Program-made: the position numbers and the translations under genes
The notes under the pieces: model-generated
What the model was told of the DNA's origin: nothing
Databases searched by the model: none
Seen by the model: only the letters and a program-made list of their open reading frames with translations
Shown here: piece after piece, positions 1 through 6,192 of the stretch
Layout: the number at the start of each line of letters is the position of its first letter
How positions within the stretch are numbered: position 1 is the stretch's first letter
Source of the DNA: CALAMD01 sp035301025
GTDB taxonomy: Bacteria; Bacillota; Bacilli; Bacillales; Amphibacillaceae
Length of the DNA stretch: 6,761 nt
Direction: 5' to 3'
Assembly (NCBI GenBank): GCA_035301025.1
Contig: DATGUV010000020.1
Location: 1-6,761, forward strand

Positions 1-304
1 GATCAATTATCCATAATGAATGACTAGAATGAATATCTCCGAAACAATCTCCTCTATCTATAATATCCTCAATTTCATAACAACTTTCTCCTTCTTCAAT
101 ATATGCAGGCATTTTATTTAATACATCAGTGTTTGATACGAGTTGAGAAGGTTTCTCTTTTTCATTTACGTAGTGTTGTTTAGAAGTTAGTTCGGTTGAC
201 TTTTTTTCTTTGTTGGCAGATTCCTTTGAGTTGTTCACAACCATAAAAGTAATCAAAGATAAGAATAAAACAACTCCTATCAATATATACAATCTTTTCT
301 TCAA
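1..304 (-). CDS. Hypothetical membrane-anchored or secreted protein (partial, C-terminus off the window)
   Basis: An open frame read leftward from a TTG codon at 304-302 stays open for 101 codons to the window edge, so the C-terminus is missing. The TTG start is chosen because an AGGAGGA site lies 6 nt upstream. The only nearby in-frame ATG is codon 21, inside the hydrophobic segment and far from any ribosome binding site. The protein begins with a short basic stretch (KKR), then one hydrophobic segment at about residues 5-23. A hydrophilic, Lys/Glu/Ser-rich linker follows to about residue 55, then a less biased region with Cys75 and Cys87. This is the form of a signal peptide or an N-terminal anchor with an extracytoplasmic domain. 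No lipobox is seen. I do not recognise the family and propose no function. It lies downstream of cshA on the same strand, but a strong terminator separates them, so it probably has its own promoter. Confidence 0.7.
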   Translation of the reverse strand, partial: MKKRLYILIGVVLFLSLITFMVVNNSKESANKEKKSTELTSKQHYVNEKEKPSQLVSNTDVLNKMPAYIEEGESCYEIEDIIDRGDCFGDIHSSHSLWIID

Positions 305-310
305 TCTTTT

Positions 311-317
311 TCCTCCT
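311..317 (-). promoter_or_regulatory. Ribosome binding site for the TTG-started gene
   Basis: On the minus strand the sequence is AGGAGGA, a near-perfect match to the anti-Shine-Dalgarno sequence, 6 nt before the TTG at 304. It decides the start of the left-edge gene, which has no ATG at a suitable distance. Confidence 0.75.
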
Positions 318-380
318 ATCTGTCCATCATAAATAAAGTGCCCTTTTTATGCATATACGATTCTTGCTGGGAAATGTTTC

Positions 381-424
381 AAAAAAAGCAGTTTTCACCA
401 TAAATCATGATGAAAACTGCTTTT
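381..424 (-). terminator. Rho-independent terminator downstream of cshA
   Basis: There is a perfect 14-bp inverted repeat, 384-397 against 411-424 (half-site AAAAGCAGTTTTCA). Three more pairs can form inside the 13-nt loop. Read leftward, the stem runs into seven T residues (the A-run at 381-387), the form of an intrinsic terminator. Its position, after the cshA stop and repeat copy A and before the left-edge gene, makes it the likely end of the cshA transcript. Read rightward there are only four T's, and no rightward gene precedes it, so leftward use is favoured. Confidence 0.85.
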
Positions 425-439
425 GATTAGATCATTTAG

Positions 440-551
440 TGAATTTCATAATACATATTTTATGCCATGTCACTTCAACATGTAGTTCCGTTGGAGCTTT
501 CGAAACTACATGTTGTATTGACATAGCTGATGTTGGCCATTATGAAATTCA
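440..551. repeat. Palindromic intergenic repeat, copy A
   Basis: This element of about 112 bp is bounded by a perfect 13-bp terminal inverted repeat, TGAATTTCATAAT at 440-452 and its complement at 539-551. Inside is a second perfect 12-bp inverted repeat, 476-487 against 504-515 (half-site CAACATGTAGTT), with a 16-nt loop. As RNA it would fold into a long base stem topped by a strong hairpin. A second copy lies at 3412-3522 in the opposite orientation; hand alignment gives roughly three-quarters identity. It contains no credible gene. It sits 5 bp past the cshA stop codon, so it is part of the cshA 3' UTR. It resembles the small non-coding repeats known from Bacillus, such as the bcr families of the B. 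cereus group, but I cannot assign it to one by eye. Confidence 0.85.
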
Positions 552-556
552 TTCCA

Positions 557-2035
557 TTATGAACGTTTTCTTCCACTGTTACGACCTTTTTGGAAGTTCC
601 CTTTACGGTTGCGTCCACCTTGTTTTCCGCCTTGACCGCGACGTTTTCCGTGAAAACGTTTATTGTTGGAACGGCGTGGGCCACCTTTTCCGCCTCCGCG
701 TCCTTGGCGTTGTACACTAATTGGCGCAATAGATGATAAACGCACTGGTGTATGTTTACGTTCTTTCGTTAATAAGCTGAGTGCTGCTGAGATGACTGAA
801 ACAGAATCATGTTCTTCAAGCAATTGTGTAGCTGTTTCATTGTAAGACTTAAGGTCTTTTTCCTCCATTGCTTTTACAAGATTCTCAACAACGACTTGTT
901 GCTGTCCACGCTGCGCTTGTTGATTTGTCGGTGGTACAAGACGTTTAATTTGTCCTTTAGTTACTTTTTGAATTACTTGTAAGTGACCAATTTCTCTTGG
1001 AGTAATAAAGGAAATTGCTTCTCCCGTTTTTCCAGCACGGCCTGTTCGTCCAATACGGTGTACATAACTTTCTGGATCTTGTGGGATATCAAAGTTATAC
1101 ACGTGTGTAACCCCTGAAATGTCTAGCCCACGTGCGGCAACATCTGTTGCAACAAGAACTTCAATTCTGCCGTGTTTAAACTTATTGAGAACAGATTCAC
1201 GTTTTCCTTGTGTTAAGTCTCCATGAATTCCTTCTGCCTTGAATCCACGTGCTTGAAGCCCTTCAGAAATTTCATCCACTCGTCTTTTCGTCCGGCTAAA
1301 TACAATTGCAAGCTCAGGTGCATGAATATCTAAATGGTTCGTTAATGTATCAAACTTATAACGCTCTGGGACTTCCATGAAATATTGTTCGATATTTTCA
1401 ACGGTCATTTCTTTTGCTTTTACTTTTACTTCCTCGGTATTTTTCATCATCGTAGATGCAATTTCACGAATTTCTTTTGGCATTGTTGCTGAGAAAAGCA
1501 ATGTTTGACGCTCAGAAGGTACTCCTTTTAATATATCTCGGATGTCGTCAATGAATCCCATATTTAACATTTCGTCTGCTTCGTCAAGAACGACTACTTC
1601 TACGTCAGCTGTTTTAATCGTTTTTCTGCGCATATGGTCCATTAACCGCCCAGGTGTAGCAACTACCATTTGTGGTCCATCTTTTAATGCACGAATTTGT
1701 CTTTGCATTTGCTGGCCACCATAAATCGCGAGTGCGCGTATACCTTTATTCCGACCAATACGGTTTAATTCTTCAGCTACTTGAATCGCAAGTTCTCTCG
1801 TTGGAGCAATGATTAACCCTCTTACTTTGCGAATTTTCCGGTCAAATTTCTCCAACATTGGAATACCGAATGCTGCAGTTTTTCCTGTTCCTGTTTGTGC
1901 TTGTCCGATCACGTCTTTACCTTCCATGGCATATGGAATGGTTTCCTTTTGAATAGGTGTTGCTTCTTCAAAACCCATGTGTTCAAGTGATTTCAAAATA
2001 GGTTCTGACAAATGTAATTCTTTAAATGTTGTCAC
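557..2035 (-). CDS. cshA: DEAD-box ATP-dependent RNA helicase, CshA family
   Basis: This 492-residue protein unwinds RNA duplexes using ATP. In Bacillus, CshA works in cold adaptation, ribosome assembly and RNA turnover with the degradosome (family knowledge). All core motifs are visible: Q motif ending at Gln29, motif I AQTGTGKT (46-53), Ia PTRELA (78-83), Ib TPGR (127-130), II DEAD (151-154), III SAT (182-184), a region-IV segment IVFSRTK (244-250), V ATDVAARGLD (296-305) and VI HRIGRTGR (326-333). Residues of about 377-435 resemble the CshA C-terminal dimerisation region (GQQQV, LLEEHDSVSV, TPVRL). The tail at 443-492 is rich in Gly, Arg and Lys and should bind RNA. The length matches CshA. 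The start is GTG with an AAAAGGAG site 12 nt upstream, and the N-terminus MTTFKEL is typical. Bacillaceae may carry several paralogues, so the symbol marks the family rather than proven orthology. The gene is monocistronic, followed by repeat A and a terminator. Confidence 0.95.
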   Translation of the reverse strand: MTTFKELHLSEPILKSLEHMGFEEATPIQKETIPYAMEGKDVIGQAQTGTGKTAAFGIPMLEKFDRKIRKVRGLIIAPTRELAIQVAEELNRIGRNKGIRALAIYGGQQMQRQIRALKDGPQMVVATPGRLMDHMRRKTIKTADVEVVVLDEADEMLNMGFIDDIRDILKGVPSERQTLLFSATMPKEIREIASTMMKNTEEVKVKAKEMTVENIEQYFMEVPERYKFDTLTNHLDIHAPELAIVFSRTKRRVDEISEGLQARGFKAEGIHGDLTQGKRESVLNKFKHGRIEVLVATDVAARGLDISGVTHVYNFDIPQDPESYVHRIGRTGRAGKTGEAISFITPREIGHLQVIQKVTKGQIKRLVPPTNQQAQRGQQQVVVENLVKAMEEKDLKSYNETATQLLEEHDSVSVISAALSLLTKERKHTPVRLSSIAPISVQRQGRGGGKGGPRRSNNKRFHGKRRGQGGKQGGRNRKGNFQKGRNSGRKRS

Positions 2036-2047
2036 GTTGTTCGTCTA

Positions 2048-2055
2048 CTCCTTTT
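2048..2055 (-). promoter_or_regulatory. Ribosome binding site for cshA (long spacer, GTG start)
   Basis: The minus strand reads AAAAGGAG, separated by 12 nt from the GTG at 2035-2033. That spacer is longer than the usual 7-9 nt. I still prefer this GTG, because it gives the family-typical N-terminus and no in-frame ATG or better site is seen. Confidence 0.55.
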
Positions 2056-2168
2056 AAAATGAAATTAATGTGATATGTTTCTTATAACGAATCTTGTTTA
2101 TAACGGTTCAGGGCATTATAAACTGGATTCATGATGAAAAGCCTTTTCGTGTTTTCTTACACTTTACA

Positions 2169-2208
2169 TTTCGGCTTTTAAATTTCGCTACTCTTATTTT
2201 TGCCGAAA
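2169..2208. promoter_or_regulatory. Inverted repeat in the region upstream of cshA
   Basis: TTTCGGC at 2169-2175 is the exact complement of GCCGAAA at 2202-2208, with a 26-nt AT-rich loop. It stands out as a GC-containing dyad in AT-rich DNA. If the cshA transcript starts upstream of about 2210, this would be a leader hairpin; otherwise it could be a protein-binding site. The function is unknown. Confidence 0.35.
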
Positions 2209-2287
2209 AAGGATATAATAGAATAGAATGATGGTTCATCTATCTTCATTTCAAATCGATTCGCTTATACAATGATTTATAAAGTAT

Positions 2288-2335
2288 AAAAAAAGGCTTC
2301 CTCCATCATTGGAATGAGGCCTCATTATTGGAAGC
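2288..2335 (-). terminator. Leftward terminator-like hairpin, unassigned
   Basis: GCTTCC at 2296-2301 pairs perfectly with GGAAGC at 2330-2335. Between them lies a self-complementary 14-mer, AATGAGGCCTCATT at 2313-2326. A competing fold on the plus strand pairs 2294-2300 with 2316-2322, with one G-T wobble. Read leftward, the outer stem is followed by one C-G pair and seven T residues (A-run 2288-2294), which fits intrinsic termination. No leftward gene lies immediately upstream. It could therefore be an attenuator in a long cshA leader, the end of a small RNA started between about 2340 and 2479, or a barrier to antisense transcription. Confidence 0.5.
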
Positions 2336-2362
2336 TCATATAATTAAACATTCAACTTATCT

Positions 2363-2382
2363 TAACATAACCAATGATGTTA
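2363..2382. promoter_or_regulatory. Small dyad upstream of the EamA gene
   Basis: TAACAT (2363-2368) and ATGTTA (2377-2382) are exact inverted repeats with an 8-nt spacer, about 100 bp before the transporter start. The size is compatible with a dimeric regulator's operator, but short AT-rich dyads arise easily by chance. Confidence 0.2.
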
Positions 2383-2479
2383 TATCTACTATTAAAACGT
2401 ATTTCCATGAATACATCTACCATATCGTGCGTAATACGACATATTTTATAAAATAATTTACAACGTAAGGAGGAAAGAT

Positions 2480-3391
2480 ATGCGTATTCCACCATTTAAT
2501 CCGTATACAGCACTGACCCTTGCTGTGATTGCGATTTCAACTTCAGCAATTTTTGTGAAAATGGCCGAGGGGGCTCCTGCTTCAATCATTGCTGCTTACC
2601 GGCTGCTGTTTGCGACAATTTTGTTAGCTCCTTTTGTTATGGTGTCCTATCCAAAATTTTTTAAAAACATTTCCGTAAAGAATTGGTTGGTCTGTATAGG
2701 TGCTGGAATCTGTCTTGCTCTTCATTTTGTATTTTGGTTTGAATCGTTAAAACATACATCTGTAGCAAGTTCCGTTGTCATTGTATCTGTCCAACCTATT
2801 TTTGCGTTTATCGGTACGTATATCTTTTTCTCTGAACGTTTTTCTGCTCGGGTCGTTATTAGTATGTTTATTACGATTATCGGGGCAATGATTATTGCAT
2901 GGGGCGATTTTCAATTTAGTGGAAAAGCATTGTTTGGAGATGCACTTGCTTTAATTGGAGCAATCACAATGACTGGGTATTTTCTATTTGGCCAACAAGC
3001 ACGTAAAAAAATTGAATTAATCCCATACACTTTTGTTGTATACGGAATTAGTGCTTGCTTGTTAATTGGCTATAATCTTGTTATTCAAGCACCTTTCTTC
3101 CCATATCCAGCAAGTCACTGGACAATTTTTTTCTTGCTAGCAGTAATCCCAACTTTCCTCGGGCATTCTATTTTTAATTGGGCGTTAAAATGGGTGAGTA
3201 CAGCGACGATTTCCATGGCAGCTATTTTTGAACCTGTTGGTGCGTCTTTACTTGCGTATATTTTCTTAGGTGAACTTATTACTTGGGATCAATGGCTTGG
3301 AGGTTCTATCGTCTTGCTTGGACTACTTCTTTTCATTGTAAGTACAACCCGTAAAAGAGAAGTCACCATTTATGATAACGACTCCTCCTAA
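2480..3391 (+). CDS. EamA / drug-metabolite (DMT) superfamily transporter
   Basis: This 303-residue integral membrane protein is a likely inner-membrane exporter or importer of a small metabolite; the substrate cannot be read from the sequence. Ten hydrophobic segments are visible, at about residues 10-28, 35-55, 68-86, 96-116, 123-141, 152-170, 182-202, 214-234, 243-264 and 271-289. This is the two-times-five EamA duplication. Family features include the ALHFVFWFESLKHTS segment with the following VIVSVQPIF in the first half, and EPVGASLLAYIFLGE in the second. The tail after residue 290 is short, charged and cytoplasmic. The length is normal for the family. The ATG is well supported by AAGGAGG at 2467-2473, 6 nt upstream. 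It is divergent from cshA and convergent with the hydrolase gene, so it is probably transcribed alone. Repeat copy B begins 20 bp after its stop and is the only strong structure there. Confidence 0.92.
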   Translation: MRIPPFNPYTALTLAVIAISTSAIFVKMAEGAPASIIAAYRLLFATILLAPFVMVSYPKFFKNISVKNWLVCIGAGICLALHFVFWFESLKHTSVASSVVIVSVQPIFAFIGTYIFFSERFSARVVISMFITIIGAMIIAWGDFQFSGKALFGDALALIGAITMTGYFLFGQQARKKIELIPYTFVVYGISACLLIGYNLVIQAPFFPYPASHWTIFFLLAVIPTFLGHSIFNWALKWVSTATISMAAIFEPVGASLLAYIFLGELITWDQWLGGSIVLLGLLLFIVSTTRKREVTIYDNDSS

Positions 3392-3411
3392 AAGTTTTTG
3401 AGACATCTGAG

Positions 3412-3522
3412 TGAATGTCATAATTACCAAAATTAGCTTTTTACTATAACATGTCGTTTCGAACGTTTGAACGGAAGTACATGTTGTAGGAAAGTTGCAT
3501 AAAATACGTATTATGAAATTCA
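3412..3522. repeat. Palindromic intergenic repeat, copy B (inverted relative to copy A)
   Basis: This element of about 111 bp has 13-bp terminal inverted repeats at 3412-3424 and 3510-3522 that match those of copy A, with one mismatch in the left one. The inner inverted repeat is shorter and less perfect than in copy A: AACATGT at 3448-3454 pairs with ACATGTT at 3479-3485, with patchy pairing further in. Aligned as its reverse complement, it matches copy A along its whole length with only a 1-nt length difference. It fills the gap between two convergent genes, 20 bp after the transporter stop and 23 bp after the hydrolase stop. It may therefore serve as a 3'-end structure for both transcripts. 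The pentamer CATCT occurs near both sides (3404-3408 and 3525-3529) but not directly against the ends, so it is weak evidence for a target duplication. Confidence 0.85.
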
Positions 3523-3545
3523 TTCATCTATATACTTAATAACAC

Positions 3546-4238
3546 TCACTTACTTGTTAAAAATTCATAGACCATGCGAATGAGTACGTGTTGATCTTCA
3601 CCTAAACAAAGTAAATGACGAGAGCGATCAAAAATTACTACTTGTTTTTTCGCTGATGGAATCTCCCTTTGTAAATAATGGACCGTCTGAACGGGAACGA
3701 TTGTATCTTGTCTTCCATGGGCAATAAATACGGGAACAGTTACTTCTTTTAAATATGGGCGAGTGTATCGTTGTAATTTCAAAAATTCAAATCCTGCTCG
3801 TGCAGGAACGGTTCTTAATTTTGCTTTGTAATGTTCGTAAATCACATTTTCATTTAATCTTCCGCGGAAACCGTCTGCTACTACTTCACTAACATCAATG
3901 GTTAATTGCCGAACAGATAATACTTTTACGGCAGGTGCAAGAAATACAACTTTTTCAACTGGATATGTAGCTGCTAAATATGCAGCAATCATGCCTCCCA
4001 TTGAAAATCCAATAATGTATACCGTGTCATTTTTTTGGAGTAAATCTTGCAATATAGATTCTGCTCTTTCCAACCACTCTTCATGGGTCGCTTCTTCAAT
4101 ACGTGCATTCTTTTCATGGCCTGGTAACGTTGGCAAGCGAATGTCCCACGTTGTATGTTCTTGTAAATGATAGGCTAGCGGACCAACTTCATACGTTCCG
4201 CCAGTAAACCCATGCAACATTAGGCAACCGATACTCAT
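3546..4238 (-). CDS. Alpha/beta-fold hydrolase, carboxylesterase/lipase-like
   Basis: This 230-residue serine hydrolase has a complete apparent catalytic triad. Ser79 lies in the nucleophile elbow GFSMGG (77-82), Asp178 in GRQDTIVP and His208 in RSRHLL. The oxyanion-hole motif LHGFTGG is at 8-14, almost at the N-terminus, so the core begins with no leader and the enzyme should be cytoplasmic. Residues of about 105-165 form the lid or cap insertion. The overall pattern resembles the Est30/YvaK-type carboxylesterases and monoacylglycerol lipase-like enzymes, about 230-250 residues, which cleave short- to medium-chain esters (family knowledge). The natural substrate cannot be inferred. The ATG at 4238 has AGAGAGGA 9 nt upstream; an ATG closer to that site is out of frame. 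It is last in the leftward gene string, 97 bp after the YppG-like gene, with no terminator between. It may be co-transcribed or have its own weak promoter in that gap. Confidence 0.9.
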   Translation of the reverse strand: MSIGCLMLHGFTGGTYEVGPLAYHLQEHTTWDIRLPTLPGHEKNARIEEATHEEWLERAESILQDLLQKNDTVYIIGFSMGGMIAAYLAATYPVEKVVFLAPAVKVLSVRQLTIDVSEVVADGFRGRLNENVIYEHYKAKLRTVPARAGFEFLKLQRYTRPYLKEVTVPVFIAHGRQDTIVPVQTVHYLQREIPSAKKQVVIFDRSRHLLCLGEDQHVLIRMVYEFLTSK

Positions 4239-4335
4239 GGGCGGTCATCCTCTCTTTGTTGTTCTAGTATATGTTAAGTAGTTTCCTCTATCCTATCATA
4301 TTCTATCTCTACTCTTGAATATATTTCAGCAATCA

Positions 4336-4752
4336 TTAGCGAATAAATCGAACCAAAGAGCCTAATTGTTGAATGACAGGCGTAACTTGTTGAAAAGTGT
4401 TCGCCAATTGATTGACAGTTGATAACATCTTTTGTAAATCCATTTGCCCATTTTCATCATAAAAGTGAGCCATAATGGAGTTTGATTTCTTCTCAGGCAT
4501 TTGAAAATATCCATCATTCAATTGTCCGGACCACCCTTCAGGTTGGGGTGGCTTGGCATACATTTCATATGGAGAAATAACTGGTTGGCCGGTGGGCGAG
4601 TACGGATTTGGTGGAGCAGTTTCTTGATCGAATATTGTACTCCCTTCTACTGGATGATGATTTGCATCATAATAGTAGTGCTGCCCTCCAATAGTATCGG
4701 TATTCTGCCTTAGAAACGGTTGATGATTTTCCTTCATATGAAAATTCTCCAT
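4336..4752 (-). CDS. yppG: YppG-like protein of unknown function
   Basis: This small hydrophilic protein has 138 residues from the chosen start. The N-terminal two thirds are of low complexity, rich in His, Tyr, Gln, Pro and Asn (for example QHYYYDANHHP at 24-34 and NPYSPTGQPVISPYEMY at 49-65), and probably disordered. The C-terminus (about 92-138) is a conserved-looking helical part with MAHFYDENGQMDLQKML followed by STVNQLANTF and a hydrophobic/Gln segment ending LVRFIR. This two-part layout and the DENGQ-D-KM motif match the YppG family of Bacillaceae, whose molecular role is not established. The ATG at 4752 is preferred over one at 4800, because TGAGGTG lies 7 nt upstream of it. The longer form would add 16 residues behind a poor site. 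It follows the permease by 54 bp on the same strand. The family call is fairly sure; orthology to B. subtilis yppG is not shown. Confidence 0.82.
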   Translation of the reverse strand: MENFHMKENHQPFLRQNTDTIGGQHYYYDANHHPVEGSTIFDQETAPPNPYSPTGQPVISPYEMYAKPPQPEGWSGQLNDGYFQMPEKKSNSIMAHFYDENGQMDLQKMLSTVNQLANTFQQVTPVIQQLGSLVRFIR

Positions 4753-4759
4753 GTACACA

Positions 4760-4766
4760 CACCTCA
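4760..4766 (-). promoter_or_regulatory. Ribosome binding site deciding the YppG-like start
   Basis: The minus strand reads TGAGGTG, 7 nt before the ATG at 4752-4750. The alternative ATG at 4800, just 6 nt after the permease stop, has no comparable site, so the shorter product is favoured. Confidence 0.6.
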
Positions 4767-4806
4767 TTTCCCTTTCTAATAATATATGGTGTGGATACAT
4801 CTTTTG

Positions 4807-6192
4807 TTACACTTCGCTTTGACGCTGTTGATGTTTATATAAAAATGCGTAGAAGAAAGCAATCAGCGTTACTGCAGGATATGTTCCACTAAAAACAATA
4901 AGAAACAATCCAGCCGCTCCGAGAATGCTCTCTTTCGTAAACACTTTCGTTTCTTTTCCTAACAGCACACTCATGCGAATGAGTTCAGTTTGTATAAGGT
5001 ACAAATATACACATATAAATAACAATCCATACATCGGCACCCACCATGAGAAATGGAATATGTAGTAAATCATTACTGGACATAACAATATGAAGCCTCC
5101 ATATATTGTCCATCGGAAAAATGTCCGGCGAAAAACGTGTAAATCCCAAGGTAGGATTTCCAATATATCTGACTTGAAGCGATCATAATACATACTGGCA
5201 CTCATTTGTGAGAAAATGTATATGGAAATAGCGACGCCAATATAAAATACAAATCCCTTTATAAAGGCCATGGCACTAAGAAATACTAGCAATATACCTA
5301 ATAATTGAAATAACGTTTTCCCATTTTTAATTATATATGAATGCCATAAGCGATGATGAACAGACGTGGCTTCATAGGTAAATCGTTTGCGTCGAAAAGG
5401 TAATTTCTGAAGGACAAAAAAACGTTTTTCTCGCTTAAACGGAACTTTTGTTATGTACGAAATGAATGGCATTTTCCATATATGCATATCACTTATTTCG
5501 GTTACTTTCCCCCACTGAACATGATTCATGACACGGGTATATGCATAAACGTTCCATATCAATATACTGATGACGACAAAAGAAGCAGCAATGATCGGAT
5601 GTAGCCAAACAAGTAGCCCAACAATGATTCCAGCTCCAAGCAATACACCTACCTTCACATACCACCGTTTTTGATATAATCTCCAAACGGGCACAGTCAT
5701 AGCTAGATGGACGCTTACAAACACACCTACATATAGGCTTGTAAATAATTTTGAAAGAGGGGTAAGTAATAAAACCAACCAAATAATACTTCCAAGAATT
5801 CCTCTTTTCAACCATTTATCAAAGACTAGGACATTCCATATGTGACGTAACCGGTAAGGCAAGATGGATAACTGATACTCACTACTTGAAAATACAATTC
5901 CTGGACTACGCAGTGACCGAAATATGTATGCTACAGGAAATATGCTAATGAAAAGCCATATATTTCGTTCCCCAATATTTTCAATGAGAGCAAATCCCTT
6001 CTTCATTTGTTCCAACACATTTCCTGAGAGCATAATAGAAGTTCCGACATACCCAAGTGCTATAAGGGCATAGATCAAGATTGTTTTATCAAAAGACATG
6101 CTATACACTTTCTTGTAAATATTCCATTTCTTTTGCAAACGTTGTCGTCTCATTTTCCGATAAATAGACCATAACGTGTGATAAATCTTCAT
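4807..6192 (-). CDS. ABC transporter permease, EcsB/YthQ-like
   Basis: This 461-residue polytopic membrane protein is the membrane subunit paired with the ATPase encoded just upstream. A strongly basic N-terminus (residues 1-28) precedes about ten to twelve hydrophobic segments, at about 37-55, 77-93, 130-147, 150-170, 180-197, 199-217, 293-311, 313-330, 360-380, 384-400 and 422-450 (the last may be two). A long basic cytoplasmic loop at 220-290 (for example PFKREKR and PFRRKR) divides the protein in two. This layout and the partner ATPase point to the Ecs family. In Firmicutes these exporters affect protein secretion, membrane proteolysis and, for the related PptAB, peptide pheromone release (family knowledge). 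At 461 residues it is longer than B. subtilis EcsB (about 408) or YthQ (about 385). The ATG overlaps the ATPase stop as ATGA, with AGAGAGG upstream; this fixes the start and indicates translational coupling. EcsB and YthQ cannot be separated by eye. Confidence 0.82.
   Translation of the reverse strand: MKIYHTLWSIYRKMRRQRLQKKWNIYKKVYSMSFDKTILIYALIALGYVGTSIMLSGNVLEQMKKGFALIENIGERNIWLFISIFPVAYIFRSLRSPGIVFSSSEYQLSILPYRLRHIWNVLVFDKWLKRGILGSIIWLVLLLTPLSKLFTSLYVGVFVSVHLAMTVPVWRLYQKRWYVKVGVLLGAGIIVGLLVWLHPIIAASFVVISILIWNVYAYTRVMNHVQWGKVTEISDMHIWKMPFISYITKVPFKREKRFFVLQKLPFRRKRFTYEATSVHHRLWHSYIIKNGKTLFQLLGILLVFLSAMAFIKGFVFYIGVAISIYIFSQMSASMYYDRFKSDILEILPWDLHVFRRTFFRWTIYGGFILLCPVMIYYIFHFSWWVPMYGLLFICVYLYLIQTELIRMSVLLGKETKVFTKESILGAAGLFLIVFSGTYPAVTLIAFFYAFLYKHQQRQSEV

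Larger units (their letters stand above)
2036..2479. other. Divergent intergenic region between cshA and the EamA transporter
   Basis: This 444-bp AT-rich stretch carries no credible gene. It must hold the promoters of both flanking genes, but I see no convincing sigma-A -35/-10 pair for either. A perfect TATAAT lies on the minus strand at 2120-2115 without a recognisable -35. The region contains four dyads. They are a 7-bp inverted repeat at 2169-2175/2202-2208, a leftward terminator-like hairpin at 2288-2335, a 6-bp dyad at 2363-2368/2377-2382 and an imperfect dyad around 2422-2444. The longest leftward reading frame I checked (about 23 codons, near 2400) has no ribosome binding site and was rejected. 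Confidence 0.6.

Noticed and set aside
439..720. A rightward 93-codon frame starting MNFIIHILC
   Set aside because: It starts in repeat copy A and then runs antisense through the cshA tail. A similar start (MNFIIRILC) appears at 3523 on the minus strand only because of copy B. This is a repeat artefact, not a gene pair.
475..729. A leftward 84-codon frame overlapping the cshA C-terminus
   Set aside because: It is an out-of-frame shadow of the Gly/Arg/Lys-rich helicase tail, extended by repeat sequence.
2395..2470. A possible 23-codon leftward small ORF in the divergent region
   Set aside because: It has no ribosome binding site, no recognisable peptide features and an AT-rich context where short frames are expected.
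440..3522. The two repeats as att sites or IS ends of a mobile element carrying cshA and the transporter gene
   Set aside because: There is no transposase or integrase between them, the copies are diverged, each is a complete palindromic unit, and the enclosed helicase is a typical chromosomal gene. Target duplications are not convincing.
3323..3523. A leftward 66-codon frame through repeat copy B into the transporter gene
   Set aside because: It is formed by the repeat and the antisense of the transporter's 3' end, and has no ribosome binding site or coding character.
4753..4800. A longer YppG-like product starting at the ATG at 4800
   Set aside because: This ATG has no good ribosome binding site, whereas the ATG at 4752 has TGAGGTG 7 nt upstream. 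The 16 extra residues look like a translated leader.
5489..5815. A leftward 108-codon frame inside the permease gene
   Set aside because: It lies in another frame fully within the permease, and its composition does not resemble a membrane or other recognisable protein.
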